Made by a program: the position numbers and the translations under genes. The notes under the pieces were generated by a model, which made no database searches, was not told the origin of the DNA, and saw only the letters and a program-made list of their open reading frames with translations. Positions 37,380-48,700 of a stretch of 64,000 nucleotides of DNA are shown one piece after another. The stretch is taken from contig NZ_FMAQ01000002.1 in the NCBI RefSeq assembly GCF_900094945.1, forward strand, positions 123,231-187,230, in the 5' to 3' direction. This DNA is from Gilliamella bombicola. Its GTDB lineage: Bacteria; Pseudomonadota; Gammaproteobacteria; Enterobacterales; Orbaceae. Numbering within the stretch: the first letter of the stretch is position 1; the number at the start of each line of letters is the position of its first letter.

Positions 37380-39767
37380 ATGAAATTTAGTGAAAGTTGG
37401 CTACGTGAATGGATCAATCCAGAAATTAGTAGCAGTACGCTAGCAGAACAATTAACAATGGCTGGTTTAGAGGTTGATAATATTGAAAAGGTTGCTGGTG
37501 ACTTTTCTGGTGTGGTTGTTGGTAAAATCGTTGAATGTATGCAACACCCTAATGCCGATAAACTACGTATTACAAAAGTCGATATAGGTAAAGCAGAACC
37601 ACTTAATATCGTCTGTGGTGCACCAAATTGCCGTCAAGGATTAACCGTTGCTTGTGCAACTGTGGGAGCTGTTTTGCCTGGCGACTTTAAAATTAAAGCA
37701 GCTAAACTACGAGGTGAACCATCAGAAGGCATGCTTTGTTCTTATTCTGAATTAGGAATTTCAGATGAGCATAATGGAATTATTGAGTTACCTGATGATG
37801 CACCTTTAGGTATGGATATTCGCAACTATTTAAAGCTTAATGACGTTATAATAGATATTAGTGTAACACCAAATCGCGCGGATTGTTTTGGTATTGTTGG
37901 TATTGCTAGAGATATTTCAGCAGTTAACAATGTTGTTATGAAAGAACTAAAAGTCGACAGTGTACCAGCAACGATTACCGATACATTACCAGTTCAGGTT
38001 GATGAACCAAAAGCAGCACCACGCTATTTAGGTAGAATCATTAAAAATATTAATGTTAATGCAACAACACCTCTTTGGATGAAAGAAAAACTTCGACGTG
38101 GTGGAATTCGTTCAATTGACGCAGTGGTTGATATTACTAACTATCTATTATTAGAACTTGGACATCCAATGCATGCATTTGATTTGGCTCAGATAGAAAA
38201 TGGAATTGTTGTTCGTTATGCAAAGGAAAATGAAAAATTAGTTCTACTAAATGGTAATGAAGTTAAACTTAATGATAAAACTTTAGTTATAGCTGATCAC
38301 AAAAAAATCTTAGCGTTAGCAGGGATTATGGGTGGAGAAAAATCAGGCGTGACGAAATCGACTAAAAATGTATTTCTTGAGTCAGCCTTTTTTAATCCAT
38401 TAACCATAACAGGCAGGGCTCGAGAGTATGGTTTGCATACAGATGCTTCACACCGTTATGAACGAGGTGTTGATCCTTTGTTACAATTTACAGCAATGGA
38501 AAGAGCTAGCCAATTATTAATTGATATTTGTGGTGGCGAAGTAGGTCCAATTATAGATATAACGCATCAAAATGAGCTTCCTACACAAGCAACTATTGAG
38601 TTACATCGTAATAAAATTGATCGTCTCATAGGTTATGAAATAGAAACAAAAAAAATCAGTGATATTTTAATTAGACTTGGTTGTGAAGTTGAATATAATA
38701 ATAATGTTTGGATTGTAAAATCACCAAGTTGGCGATTTGATTTACACATTGAGGAAGATTTAGTTGAAGAGGTTGTCCGTATTTATGGATATAACAATAT
38801 TCCAAATGCTAACCTTAAAATTGAATCAGTCATGAAACCTAAACCAGAAAGTCAAATATCGTTACGAAGAATAAAAGACTTATTAGTTGATAAGGGATAT
38901 CAAGAGGCAGTAACATATAGCTTTGTTAATCCGAAAATTCAGCAAATCCTTCATCCTGAGCAAGCTGAAATAAAATTACCTAATCCAATTTCAAGTGAAA
39001 TGTCAGTTATGCGTTTATCACTATGGTCAGGGTTATTAGATGCAGTTTTATATAATCAAAATCGTCAGCAAACACGTATCCGATTATTTGAAACAGGTTT
39101 GCGTTTTATACCTGATGAAAACTGTGAATTTGGTGTACGACAAGAACTAACGTTGTCTGGTGTTGTTTCTGGTTCTTTATATGAAGAACATTGGCAACTT
39201 CCTAAAAAGGATGTGGACTTTTACGATCTTAAAGGTGACCTTGAGACAATTTTTTCTCTTTTAGGCAATACCGAGCAAGTACAGTTTAAAAGAGCAAATC
39301 TTTCAGCCTTACATCCAGGACAAAGCGCAGCGATTTATTTAAATGAGGAGCCAATAGGATATTTTGGCGTCTTACATCCAGAAATTGAAAAAAAATTATC
39401 TTTAAATAGTAAAACGCTTGTTTTTGAAATAAATTTAGCTAAAATTAGTCAAAAAAGAGTACCTGTTGCTCATGACTTATCCAAATATCCGTCTAATAAA
39501 CGAGATATTGCTATTATTGTTTCAAAAACAACACCTGCAGCAGATATTATTTCAGAGTGTATAAAAGCAGGTGGTGAGCAACTTATCAAGGTTAATCTTT
39601 TTGATGTTTATACAGGTGAAAATATCAAAGAAGATCAAAAAAGTCTTGCTATCAGTTTGATTTTGCAAGATAAATCGCGTACACTTGAAGAAGAAGATAT
39701 AACAAACATTGTAAGCAAGTGCATCATTGCTTTACAAAATCGTTTTAAAGCCCTATTAAGAGAATAA
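37380..39767 (+). CDS. pheT: Phenylalanyl-tRNA synthetase beta chain
   Basis: PheT is the editing and structural subunit: 795 residues, as in E. coli. Domains in order are the tRNA-binding OB fold (about 40-150, [19 protein letters not shown]), B3/B4 editing domain (about 210-390, with GHPMHAFDL), B5 domain, catalytic-like domain and C-terminal FDX-ACB domain (about 700-795, FDVYTGENI). The start has GGAGAT 10 bp upstream. ihfA follows after 4 nt, as in enterics. Confidence 0.98.
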   Translation: MKFSESWLREWINPEISSSTLAEQLTMAGLEVDNIEKVAGDFSGVVVGKIVECMQHPNADKLRITKVDIGKAEPLNIVCGAPNCRQGLTVACATVGAVLPGDFKIKAAKLRGEPSEGMLCSYSELGISDEHNGIIELPDDAPLGMDIRNYLKLNDVIIDISVTPNRADCFGIVGIARDISAVNNVVMKELKVDSVPATITDTLPVQVDEPKAAPRYLGRIIKNINVNATTPLWMKEKLRRGGIRSIDAVVDITNYLLLELGHPMHAFDLAQIENGIVVRYAKENEKLVLLNGNEVKLNDKTLVIADHKKILALAGIMGGEKSGVTKSTKNVFLESAFFNPLTITGRAREYGLHTDASHRYERGVDPLLQFTAMERASQLLIDICGGEVGPIIDITHQNELPTQATIELHRNKIDRLIGYEIETKKISDILIRLGCEVEYNNNVWIVKSPSWRFDLHIEEDLVEEVVRIYGYNNIPNANLKIESVMKPKPESQISLRRIKDLLVDKGYQEAVTYSFVNPKIQQILHPEQAEIKLPNPISSEMSVMRLSLWSGLLDAVLYNQNRQQTRIRLFETGLRFIPDENCEFGVRQELTLSGVVSGSLYEEHWQLPKKDVDFYDLKGDLETIFSLLGNTEQVQFKRANLSALHPGQSAAIYLNEEPIGYFGVLHPEIEKKLSLNSKTLVFEINLAKISQKRVPVAHDLSKYPSNKRDIAIIVSKTTPAADIISECIKAGGEQLIKVNLFDVYTGENIKEDQKSLAISLILQDKSRTLEEEDITNIVSKCIIALQNRFKALLRE

Positions 39768-39771
39768 TAAT

Positions 39772-40065
39772 ATGACATTAACTAAAGCAGATATTGCAGA
39801 TCGACTTGCCGAAAAATTTAACATTGATCGTCAAGAAGCTAAAGTCCTTGTTGAACTCTTTTTTGAAGAGATTCGTGTGGCTTTAGAAAAAGGGGAACCA
39901 GTAAAGCTATCTGGATTTGGTAACTTTGCAGTCCGTGATAAAAACTCACGTCCTGGACGTAATCCAAAAACAGGTGAAAGTGTAGATATTTCAGCTCGTC
40001 GCGTTGTTACATTTAGACCTGGAATCAAATTTAGAGAACGAGTAGAAAAGAACTTAGTTATTTAA
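39772..40065 (+). CDS. ihfA: Integration host factor alpha subunit
   Basis: IHF is a DNA-bending heterodimer used in recombination, replication, transcription and CRISPR spacer acquisition. The 97-residue product (E. coli 99) has [41 protein letters not shown] (the DNA-binding arm with the intercalating Pro) and [15 protein letters not shown]. It begins four bases after pheT, giving the conserved pheS-pheT-ihfA order. Confidence 0.97.
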   Translation: MTLTKADIADRLAEKFNIDRQEAKVLVELFFEEIRVALEKGEPVKLSGFGNFAVRDKNSRPGRNPKTGESVDISARRVVTFRPGIKFRERVEKNLVI

Positions 40066-40200
40066 ATTACTAAAGTTATATTTTTCGTTACTCAATGTAA
40101 TTGCCTTTCTTTTATTAGCAATATTAGAAAGGCTAGTTTCTTTTTTTATAAAAATAGTTGTATTAATTTCTTAAATAAAGCATAATATTTCCTCCTCAAT

Positions 40201-40314
40201 GGAGTCTCTATGGGTCCTCTTGCAACATTTTTTTGCTCATCAGGTCAGGTCTGGAAGGAAGCAGCCAAAGTAAAAAATATGTGTGTGGGATGTGGCTGAT
40301 AGGGTCTCCTCCAA
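40201..40314 (+). ncRNA. ffs: Signal recognition particle 4.5S RNA
   Basis: The bacterial SRP RNA apical region is present: GGTCAGGTCTGGAAGGAAGC, then AGCC, with the GGAA tetraloop, and flanking strands forming a long hairpin (5' GGAGTCTC with 3' GGGTCTCCTCC, TGGGTCCTCTTGC with GATGTGGCTGATAGGG). The length is about 114 nt, as in E. coli. It binds Ffh and guides membrane protein targeting. A -10-like CATAAT lies at about 40181. Confidence 0.95.
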
Positions 40315-40514
40315 ACCTCTCTGTTATTATCTAAATATTATTTGGATTGTGTTTAATAAACCAACAAGTCCTATTTAATCTTAAAATATACTTATATTTA
40401 TAGTTGTATCTATGATTTATTTTTGCGATCATATACACTACGTATTTTTAATCAAAATATTAAGATTTCATTTAATTATTCAAAAATTGATATATACCGA
40501 AAGAGAGAAAAATT

Positions 40515-41384
40515 ATGATGCGAGTAGGGTTATTTATTCTAACTAACTTAGCCGTTATGTTTGTATTTGGAATTATCTTAAGCATTTTAGGTGTTGATTC
40601 ACATAGTACGATAGGTTTACTTATTTTTGCAGCAATATTTGGTTTTGGAGGATCGTTTATATCTCTTCTTTTATCTAAGCGAATGGCTTTAAGATCAGTA
40701 GGAGGGCAAATTATTACTCAACCAAGTAATAATCAAGAACAGTGGCTATTTGATGTAGTTCGTCGTTTGTCAGCAGATCTTAATATAAAAATGCCTGATA
40801 TTGCTATTTATGATGCTCAAGATGTTAATGCTTTTGCAACTGGTGCTACTAAAAATAGATCACTTGTTGCAGTGAGTTCTGGTTTGTTAAATGCTATGAC
40901 TCAAGATGAAGCTGAAGCGGTGATTGGGCATGAAATGAGCCATATTGCTAATGGCGATATGGTTACAATGACTTTATTACAAGGTGTGCTTAATACTTTC
41001 GTTATCTTTATTTCTCGAATTTTAGCATCTGTTGTAGCGCAAGCATTGGATGACCGCAATCGTGGTTTATCACAGTTAGCGTATTTCTTGATAGTTATGG
41101 TTTTTGAAACAGTATTTGGTATTTTAGCAAGCCTTATAGCTATGTGGTTTTCTCGTTATCGAGAATTTCACGCAGATGCTGGCTCAGCTAAATTAGTTGG
41201 CAGTACAAAAATGATTGCAGCTTTAGAAAAACTAAAAACTAGTTATGAACCAAATGAAGATGCTTCCATCTTAGCATTTTGTATTAATGGTGCAAAAAAA
41301 GCGAAATTTTCCGAATTGTTTATGTCTCATCCACCGTTAGAAAAACGTATAGAAGCTTTACGAAATAGAACTTACCAAAACTAA
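40515..41384 (+). CDS. htpX: Heat-shock zinc protease HtpX
   Basis: HtpX is an inner-membrane M48 metalloprotease that helps degrade damaged membrane proteins with FtsH. The 289-residue protein has two N-terminal membrane segments (about 5-25 and 35-55), the zinc motif HEMSH (about 139-143) with the downstream glutamate in [10 protein letters not shown], and two further hydrophobic segments (about 155-175 and 190-215). Tandem ATGs at 40515 and 40518 are both possible; the AGAGAGA upstream serves either. A 15-bp palindrome follows before rlhA. Confidence 0.95.
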   Translation: MMRVGLFILTNLAVMFVFGIILSILGVDSHSTIGLLIFAAIFGFGGSFISLLLSKRMALRSVGGQIITQPSNNQEQWLFDVVRRLSADLNIKMPDIAIYDAQDVNAFATGATKNRSLVAVSSGLLNAMTQDEAEAVIGHEMSHIANGDMVTMTLLQGVLNTFVIFISRILASVVAQALDDRNRGLSQLAYFLIVMVFETVFGILASLIAMWFSRYREFHADAGSAKLVGSTKMIAALEKLKTSYEPNEDASILAFCINGAKKAKFSELFMSHPPLEKRIEALRNRTYQN

Positions 41385-41424
41385 TACACGTTTTAGAATA
41401 AAAAGTATTGTTTTCCTGAAGATT

Positions 41425-41462
41425 TTGACAATTATTATTAAATTAACAATAATAATTGTCAA
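41425..41462. repeat. 15-bp perfect palindrome between htpX and rlhA
   Basis: TTGACAATTATTATT (41425-41439) and its exact complement (41448-41462) flank an 8-nt loop. The run of A (not T) follows on the plus strand, so it is not a classical terminator for htpX; it could be an operator or mRNA hairpin for rlhA. Confidence 0.7.
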
Positions 41463-41506
41463 AAAAAGTTTAATCTATCAACTAGTTATATCCTAAAGAG
41501 TTTATA

Positions 41507-43447
41507 ATGCCACCATATCATTGCTCCAAGAATAAATTAGAATTACTTAGCCCAGCTAAAAATATCGAAATTGCAAAGCAGGCGATATTACATGGTGCAG
41601 ATGCCGTATACATTGGTGGACCAAATTTTGGTGCTAGGCATAATGCTGGCAATTCGATAAATGATATTGCCCAATTAGTTGAATTTGCTCATCGCTATTA
41701 TGCAAAAGTTTTTGTGACTTTAAACACCATACTTCACGATAATGAGCTTGAACCTGCAAGGCAGCTAATTTGGCAATTTTACGATGCAGGTGTTGATGCA
41801 TTAATTGTGCAAGATATGGGGATCTTGAATATGGACATTCCCCCCATAGATTTGCATGCTAGTACTCAAATGGATATTAGAACACCTGAAAAAGCTAAAT
41901 TTTTATCCGATGTTGGTTTTTCACAAATAGTACTGGCTCGTGAGCTTAATTTAGCTGAAATAACCCAAATTAGTGAACAGGTTGATGCAAAAATCGAGTT
42001 TTTTATTCATGGAGCACTTTGTGTTGCTTATTCAGGACAATGTTATATTTCTCATGCACAAACTGGACGTAGTGCTAATCGAGGGGATTGTTCACAAGCT
42101 TGTCGTCTCCCTTTTACTTTAAAAGATGAGCAAGGTCGTGTTGTTGCTTATGAAAAACATCTACTATCAATGAAAGATAATAATCAATCTGACAATCTGC
42201 TTGAATTAATTAAAGCCGGTGTAACATCGTTTAAAATAGAAGGACGTTATAAAGATATAAGTTATGTTAAAAATATCACAGCATTTTATCGCCAAAAATT
42301 AGATAAGATTTTATCTGAATCATCTGAGTTATCCTCAGCATCAAGCGGTAAGACTGAACACTTCTTTACCCCTGATCCTAATCGAACATTCCACCGAGGA
42401 AGTACAGATTATTTTATTAATGGTAGAAAACCAAATATTGGAGCATTTGATTCACCTAAATTTATTGGCTTGCAAATTGGTGAAATAACCAAGGTTACGT
42501 CTCAAACTATTGATATCAAATCTGAAAGTACATTAACTAATGGTGATGGTTTAAATATACTAATAAAAAGAGAAATTGTTGGTTTTAGAGCCGATAAAGT
42601 TGAAAGGCTTTCGATTAATCTATATCGAATTTATCCAAATGAAATCCCTAAATCGCTTTTTTCAGTCAAATTACCTTATTTGGTTAATCGAAATCTCGAT
42701 CATATCTGGCAACAAAATTTACTAAAAGAGTCAAGCAACCGTCGTATTGGTGTGTCATTTCAATTGAATAATATAGGAAATGGCGTTGAGCTAGTAGCGA
42801 AAAGTGAAGAGGGCATTTGCGTCAAAACAGAACTAAATGGCTATTTCGATCTTGCAACACAACCAGATAAATCACTAAAAAACATTAAAGATAATTTATC
42901 AAAGCTAGGACAAACCATATATCACTTAACTGGCTTCACAGCGAATTTATCAGAAATTTATTTTATTCCAAGTAGCCAATTAAACCAACTTAGAAGAGAC
43001 ACTATTGATAAATTAACTATAGCAAGATTAGAAAATTATCATCCTCAAAAACGTAAACCAGAACAAAAACCAGTTCCAATTTACCCTGAAAATCATTTGA
43101 GCTTTTTGGCCAACGTTTATAATCATAAGGCAAGAGAATTTTATACACAACATGGGGTCGAATTAATCGAAAGTGCTTATGAAGCACACGAAGTTAAAGA
43201 TGATGTACCATTAATGACAACCAAACATTGCTTACGATTTGCATTTAATTTATGCCCTAAACAGGCTAAAGGAATTCAAGGTGTTAAAACTAAAGTAACA
43301 CCAATGAAATTAGTTCAAAATAACGAAGAATTATTACTAAAATTCAACTGTAAAGCCTGCGAAATGCAAGTTTGGGGTAAAATTAAAAATCATATTTTAA
43401 AATTACCATTAGCAGGAAGTGATGTTATTTTAATAACCAAAAGTTAA
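41507..43447 (+). CDS. rlhA: 23S rRNA C2501 hydroxylase RlhA (U32 family)
   Basis: RlhA (YdcP) hydroxylates cytidine 2501 of 23S rRNA. The 646-residue protein (E. coli 653) opens LELLSPAKNIEIAKQAILHG and carries the U32 signature: HGADAVYIGGPNFGARHNA, EFFIHGALCVAYSGQCYIS, HAQTGRSANRGDCSQACRLP and SFKIEGRYKDISYVK. Cysteines in this segment and the C-terminal CPKQA and FNCKACEMQ bind the Fe-S cluster in the family. It follows htpX and precedes fnr; no terminator is clear between. Confidence 0.95.
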   Translation: MPPYHCSKNKLELLSPAKNIEIAKQAILHGADAVYIGGPNFGARHNAGNSINDIAQLVEFAHRYYAKVFVTLNTILHDNELEPARQLIWQFYDAGVDALIVQDMGILNMDIPPIDLHASTQMDIRTPEKAKFLSDVGFSQIVLARELNLAEITQISEQVDAKIEFFIHGALCVAYSGQCYISHAQTGRSANRGDCSQACRLPFTLKDEQGRVVAYEKHLLSMKDNNQSDNLLELIKAGVTSFKIEGRYKDISYVKNITAFYRQKLDKILSESSELSSASSGKTEHFFTPDPNRTFHRGSTDYFINGRKPNIGAFDSPKFIGLQIGEITKVTSQTIDIKSESTLTNGDGLNILIKREIVGFRADKVERLSINLYRIYPNEIPKSLFSVKLPYLVNRNLDHIWQQNLLKESSNRRIGVSFQLNNIGNGVELVAKSEEGICVKTELNGYFDLATQPDKSLKNIKDNLSKLGQTIYHLTGFTANLSEIYFIPSSQLNQLRRDTIDKLTIARLENYHPQKRKPEQKPVPIYPENHLSFLANVYNHKAREFYTQHGVELIESAYEAHEVKDDVPLMTTKHCLRFAFNLCPKQAKGIQGVKTKVTPMKLVQNNEELLLKFNCKACEMQVWGKIKNHILKLPLAGSDVILITKS

Positions 43448-43849
43448 AAATATTTAAAAGAATATTATAAAATTTAGATAAATAATTTGGTAGGAAATAG
43501 ACAACAAAGTTCGCAATAATGAAAATAATTTAACATAATATACATTATTTTAACGCATTGATTTTATTGGTTTTATTGTTTATATATTATTAATTTTTAA
43601 ATTAATAATAGGGTTAGTGGGTTTGGTGGCTTAATTTAAATTGACGGCATGATTTATGGCTTACATCCACAGAATTCACGTACGTTTATCGTGGTGCGCA
43701 TAATGTATATTATGTTAAATAATGTATTTAAGTATATTTTGCTTGATCTATACGAACACTTTATTGTTATTTTTCTACTAATTTTTGTTTTATTTATAAA
43801 ATATGATAATCTAATCAATCAACGAACTATGATTATTTTTTCTGTTAAT
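43448..43849. other. 402-bp AT-rich region upstream of fnr
   Basis: No protein gene is credible. The frame of fnr remains open upstream to 43649, but the extra 67 codons encode a hydrophobic stretch unlike FNR and have no Shine-Dalgarno, so I treat them as noncoding. A G-rich segment (43610-43630) may be part of a long 5' leader. Confidence 0.55.
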
Positions 43850-44563
43850 ATGCAAAATATTTTTAAGACATTACGTTCAAAAAGTTATTCCGTCCCATGT
43901 GAATTCTGTAGTATCGGATCTCTTTGTATTCCTATATTACTCAATAATAAGTTAGATAATATATTAGACAGAAAAATGTCTTATGCTAAAGATGAAATTA
44001 TAGTCAAAGCAAATACTCCTTTTACAAAGTTCTATATTATTCATTCTGGAGCATTAAAAACTTTTGTGACAACTCCAGATAATAATCAACAAATTAATGG
44101 CTTTTATTTACCTGGTGATATTGTTGGTTTAGATTCTATTTCAACTAAAATATACAACAATAATATTCAATCACTTACTAACACACTTGTTTGTGAACTT
44201 TATTATGACGAACTTATGTCACTAGTTGATACTCAAAAAAATGTTAGAGATATGGTATTTAATTTACTAAGTTCTAGTATTAATAATTATCAAAAATTAG
44301 TATTATGCTATTCACAGAAAAAAGCAGATGAGAGACTAGCCACTTTTATATATTCGCTTTATCGACACTATGAACAACGAGGTCATTCTTCATTAAATAT
44401 TAAACTTATGATGAGTCGAGCTGATATTGCTAACTATTTAGGTTTAAAAATCGAAACTATCAGTAGAAACTTATCAAAGCTTCAGGAAAAAAACATTTTA
44501 TCAGTTAGAGGAAAATATATATTTATTAAAAACTTAAATGCTTTGATAGATTTAGGCAATTAA
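43850..44563 (+). CDS. fnr: Oxygen-sensing fumarate/nitrate reduction regulator FNR
   Basis: FNR is a [4Fe-4S] transcription factor that activates anaerobic genes at TTGAT-N4-ATCAA sites. From ATG 43850 the product is 237 residues (E. coli 250). Cluster ligands are visible: Cys17, Cys20 and Cys26 (VPCEFCSIGSLC) plus Cys115 (LVCEL). A cyclic-nucleotide-like domain (about 30-150) is followed by a dimerisation helix and an HTH (SRADIANYLGLKIETISRNLS) with the Glu-Ser-Arg-type recognition of the family. The sequence is quite diverged. ATG 43829 is an alternative start; neither has a clear ribosome binding site. Confidence 0.85.
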   Translation: MQNIFKTLRSKSYSVPCEFCSIGSLCIPILLNNKLDNILDRKMSYAKDEIIVKANTPFTKFYIIHSGALKTFVTTPDNNQQINGFYLPGDIVGLDSISTKIYNNNIQSLTNTLVCELYYDELMSLVDTQKNVRDMVFNLLSSSINNYQKLVLCYSQKKADERLATFIYSLYRHYEQRGHSSLNIKLMMSRADIANYLGLKIETISRNLSKLQEKNILSVRGKYIFIKNLNALIDLGN

Positions 44564-44613
44564 ATTTATTTATGTTAAAATAATCACAATAATTTATTGT
44601 AAGGTCTTAATAT

Positions 44614-45657
44614 ATGGCAAGTTTAAAAACGACATTTATTGTAGTAACAATGGCTTTATTCCCTCTTTCCTCATTTGCTGCTCAACAACTAACTGAGGAG
44701 CAAGCTAAAGAATTACAGTCATTTAAAAGTATAACTATTCGTGGAGCATTTTATACTGATAATGATTATGTTTTAGCTATGTCCAAAGCGGCAGATAAAG
44801 AAGGTGCAGTTTCTTTTTTCATAACCACCACCAATATTAGCCCTTCTAATGATACTTTGCGTATTGTTTACGCTAAATTATATAAAGCGGATGCTCCTAA
44901 AGCTGAAGAACAAACTGAAAATTTGCGCAAATTTGAAGGTGTCTATGAATATCCAAAATCTAAAGCAATTCGTTTAGAGCCTTTTAATATTGTGCGTATT
45001 CGTGGCTATTTTCCTAATGAATATGATATGAATCAAGCGATTGCTAAAGAAGCCTCTGCTAAAGGTGCTTACGCCTTTTATATTGATTCACGTTCTGAAT
45101 TAGGTAGTAATATACAAGTTGCAGCCTATTTATTTAAAAAGGATGCACCTGAACGTAAACTACAACCAGAAGATGCTATTCCTTATGATTCTGAAGCAGG
45201 CCAACAAGCTCTAGCTAAAGGTGGTGATGCTGCAATGCAAGTTGAAAAACCAGGATATTATTCTCCATCAGCGTTTAATGAAAAGTTTTATGCAGATAAA
45301 TTTAATAATAAAGTAAAAGTTATTGATCAATCTACTGATAAAATGAAAACTTCTGCTGCAACCAGTATTCATGAATCTGAAGTTACCAAGGTCGCAGCTG
45401 AACCTCAACGCGTTAATCGTTACACTGTCACCCTATCAGACGGACGAAAAATTCAAGAATTAAATGATGCAACTGCGGCTAAAATGGTGGCATTTGATAC
45501 AATTAAATTCAGAGGTTATTATGTCACCGATCAGGAAATTTCTTATCAAGCAGGTAAACGGGCTATTGATGCTGGAGCCAAGTATTATCATATTGCTAGA
45601 GTAGCGCATGATTCAAATGGTCCGAATATAACTGTTTTTGTCGATCTTTATCGATAA
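44614..45657 (+). CDS. ydgH: YdgH-like periplasmic protein (three DUF1471-type repeats)
   Basis: The 347-residue product has a signal peptide (cleavage about residue 22, LSSFAAQQ) and three DUF1471-like modules (about 37-95, 122-180 and 290-346), each with an I-T/R-I-R-G-x-(F/Y) strand, an A-K helix and a final strand, as in YhcN/BhsA relatives. E. coli YdgH has 314 residues. Function is not established; such proteins act in stress and surface properties. It is monocistronic with a strong terminator. Confidence 0.85.
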   Translation: MASLKTTFIVVTMALFPLSSFAAQQLTEEQAKELQSFKSITIRGAFYTDNDYVLAMSKAADKEGAVSFFITTTNISPSNDTLRIVYAKLYKADAPKAEEQTENLRKFEGVYEYPKSKAIRLEPFNIVRIRGYFPNEYDMNQAIAKEASAKGAYAFYIDSRSELGSNIQVAAYLFKKDAPERKLQPEDAIPYDSEAGQQALAKGGDAAMQVEKPGYYSPSAFNEKFYADKFNNKVKVIDQSTDKMKTSAATSIHESEVTKVAAEPQRVNRYTVTLSDGRKIQELNDATAAKMVAFDTIKFRGYYVTDQEISYQAGKRAIDAGAKYYHIARVAHDSNGPNITVFVDLYR

Positions 45658-45667
45658 ACTCTAGATA

Positions 45668-45696
45668 ACTGGGCGCATAAGCGCCCTATTTTTTAT
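45668..45696 (+). terminator. Terminator after ydgH
   Basis: GGGCGC (45671-45676) pairs with GCGCCC (45681-45686) around ATAA and is followed by TATTTTTTAT. It lies between convergent ydgH and hrpA. Confidence 0.9.
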
Positions 45697-45724
45697 CGCA
45701 CAAAGACCTTCATTCAATTAATAG

Positions 45725-48700
45725 TTATAGCTCAGATTTTACTTTGTCGATTTGTTGCTTAATACGTTTTACTGAAATTGGATATGCAGTACCTAACTGC
45801 TGAGCAAATAGATTCACTCTAAGTTCTTCAATCATCCAACGGATATTTGTTACTTTTTCTTGTGATTTTAAGTTTTCTGATAAGCTATTCACCCATTTTT
45901 CATATTGAACTTCAACTTCATCAATTATATTCATCGACTGCCTATCTTTAGTGGTATTCAACATTAGTTTTTCAATTCTTTTTTCAATCGCCAATAAATA
46001 ACGATTGATATCTGGTAGTCTCTTATAGCTTGATTGTGCAACAAAGCCTTTATAAATAAGATGATCCATTTGCTTTTTTATATCAGATAAAGCAAAAGCT
46101 AATGATATATCAATTCGCCCCTTTAACTTTTTACCGATGTTGTAATATAAAGTCAAAATGGACTCAACTGCTTTGGCAATATCAACCACAACATCATTAA
46201 TATGACTTTTGGTATAATCCAATAATGCCTCATAATTATCTTGGTTTTGAATTACCTGACCATTTTTTTCAATCAAATAGTCAACACCACAAGCAATGCA
46301 GTCATCAATTAAACTCAGTACCGTACCAAAAGAATTGAAGTATAAGCCTAATTTAGATTTATTTGGTAATTTTTCATGTAAGTACTTGATTGGTGATGGT
46401 ATATTGAGTATAAGCAAGCGTCTTAGCCCTAGTTTTGTAAGTCTTTGTTGCTCATCTTGATTATCGACTAACTTAATGCTTACAGAATGTTGATTATCAA
46501 TGATTGCTGGATAAGCTTTAATCGTATAATTTTTATGATTTTCTTCATAGATATTAGGCAAAGAGCCGAAATTCCACTCTGTTAAATTATTTTGTTCAAT
46601 TTGAACCGTTTTCTTAATTGTTAAAGATGAAAATGCTTGTTGGAGTTGATTTTTGAGTTTTTCTTTTAGTAAAACTAGGTCTTTACTTACAGCAATTTCT
46701 TTATTATTACTATCAACAATGCTAAAAGTCATCTTCAAATAGTCAGGAATTTGATCCAATTGCCAATCTTCAGGGGCAACTTTTACACCTGTCATTTTGT
46801 GAAATTCGGTTTCTAAACTTTCAAGTAAAGGTTGATTCGTTGAAATACCTTTACTCAAAAATGCATCAGCATAGTTTGGTGCTGGAACAAAATTTCGGCG
46901 CAATGATTTAGGTAATGATTTAATTAATGCAATAATTAAATCTTTTCTAAAACCAGGTACTAGCCAATCAAATCCCCTATTTTTGATTTGGTTTAATAGA
47001 TTAAGAGGTATTTTTATCGTGACGCCGTCACGTTTATGTCCGATATCAAATTGATAACTTAGTGCTAATTTCAAATTATCTTGATTCCAAAAATCAGGAA
47101 AGTCATTTAAATTAACCTGTTGTGCCGATTGTTTGATCAGCATTTCTTTCTCAACATTAAGAAAATCAGGATCTGATTTCTGTTTTTGTTTCCACCAAAC
47201 ATCAAAATGTTTAGATGACACAACCGATTTATCTATTCGCTTTTCATAAAAATTAAAAAGTTCATCATCATCTATTAAAATATCTTGCCGGCGAGATTTA
47301 TGCTCAAGATCTTCAACTTCATTAATCAATTTTTTATTTTTTTTATAAAACTGATGGTTGGTAAACCAATCACCTTCAACCAAAGCGTGACGAATAAATA
47401 GAGAACGACTTAATTCAGGATCTATTTTACTATAATTCACCATTCGACTAGCAACAATAGGTAAACCAAATAATGTCACTTTTTCATTTGCAATAGTTGT
47501 CCCCTGTTTTTTAGACCACTTTGGTTCATTATAACTATATTTCACCAAATGTTTTGCTATGGGCTCAATCCATTCCGCTTCAATTTTAGCTACCGTCCTT
47601 CCCCATAGCCGGCTGGTTTCTATCAGTTCACTTGCGATACACCATTTAGGTTGATTTTTGAAAAGTGCCGAATTAGGAAAAATTGCAAATTTAATATTAC
47701 GTGCACCTATATATTCATGCTTTTCAAGCTCTTTCATTCCAATATGGGATAGTAAACCACTTAGTAACGAAATATGTAATGAATTATAATCTGCCGCTTT
47801 ACTATTAATAGGAAATGCTAATTGTTTAATCGTCTGTCTAATTTGTGTATAAACATCTTGCCATTCCCGAATTCGAAGGTAGTTTAAAAAATCTTTTTGG
47901 CATAATCGTCTAAATTGATTTCCGGATAGTATATTTTGTTGTTCTTTAATATAATTCCATAAATTGATTAAAGAAATAAAATCGGATTCCTTATCAATAA
48001 AACGACGATGTTTTTCATCAGAAGCTTGTTGCTTATCAAACGGTCTTTCTCTTGGATCTTGAATTGATAATGCAGCTGTAATTATCATGATTTCCTTAGT
48101 ACAACCTAATCGTCTAGCTTCAACCAGCATTCTCGCCAATCTTGGATCGATAGGTAATTGTGCTAAAATTCGCCCTATTTCGGTTAAATGATATCGATGA
48201 TGTCTGGTAAAAACAGCTCCAAGTTCTTCTAATAATCGAATGCCATCACGAATATATTTTGCATCAGGTGCTTCAACAAAAGGAAATGCCGCAATGTCAC
48301 CTAACCCTAACGAAGTCATCTGTAATATTACTGATGCTAAATTAGTACGTAAAATTTCAGGATCGGTAAATTCAGGACGAGATAAAAAATCTTTTTCATC
48401 ATATAACCGGATGCAGATACCATCTGAAGTTCGTCCACAACGCCCTTTTCGTTGGTTAGCTGAAGCTTGAGATATTGGTTCAATCGGTAAACGTTGAACT
48501 TTAGTGCGATAACTATAGCGGCTAATCCTAGCTAAACCCGTGTCGATAACATATTTAATTCCAGGCACCGTTAACGATGTTTCTGCCACATTTGTTGCTA
48601 GAACTATTCGCCTTTTAGTATGCGATTGGAAAATTCGATTTTGTTCTGATGCTGATAATCTTGCATATAATGGTAAGATATCAGTATGACGAAGATCCAA

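Noticed and set aside
41425-41462. Palindrome as htpX terminator
   Set aside because: The stem is perfect, but A's rather than T's follow on the coding strand, so I list it only as an inverted repeat.
43649-43849. N-terminal extension of fnr with a membrane-like segment
   Set aside because: The frame is open, but the 67 extra residues are unlike any FNR, contain a hydrophobic run and have no ribosome binding site. The cysteine spacing fits a start near 43850.
48240-48470. ORF on the opposite strand of hrpA
   Set aside because: It is a shadow of the conserved helicase core with no start signal.
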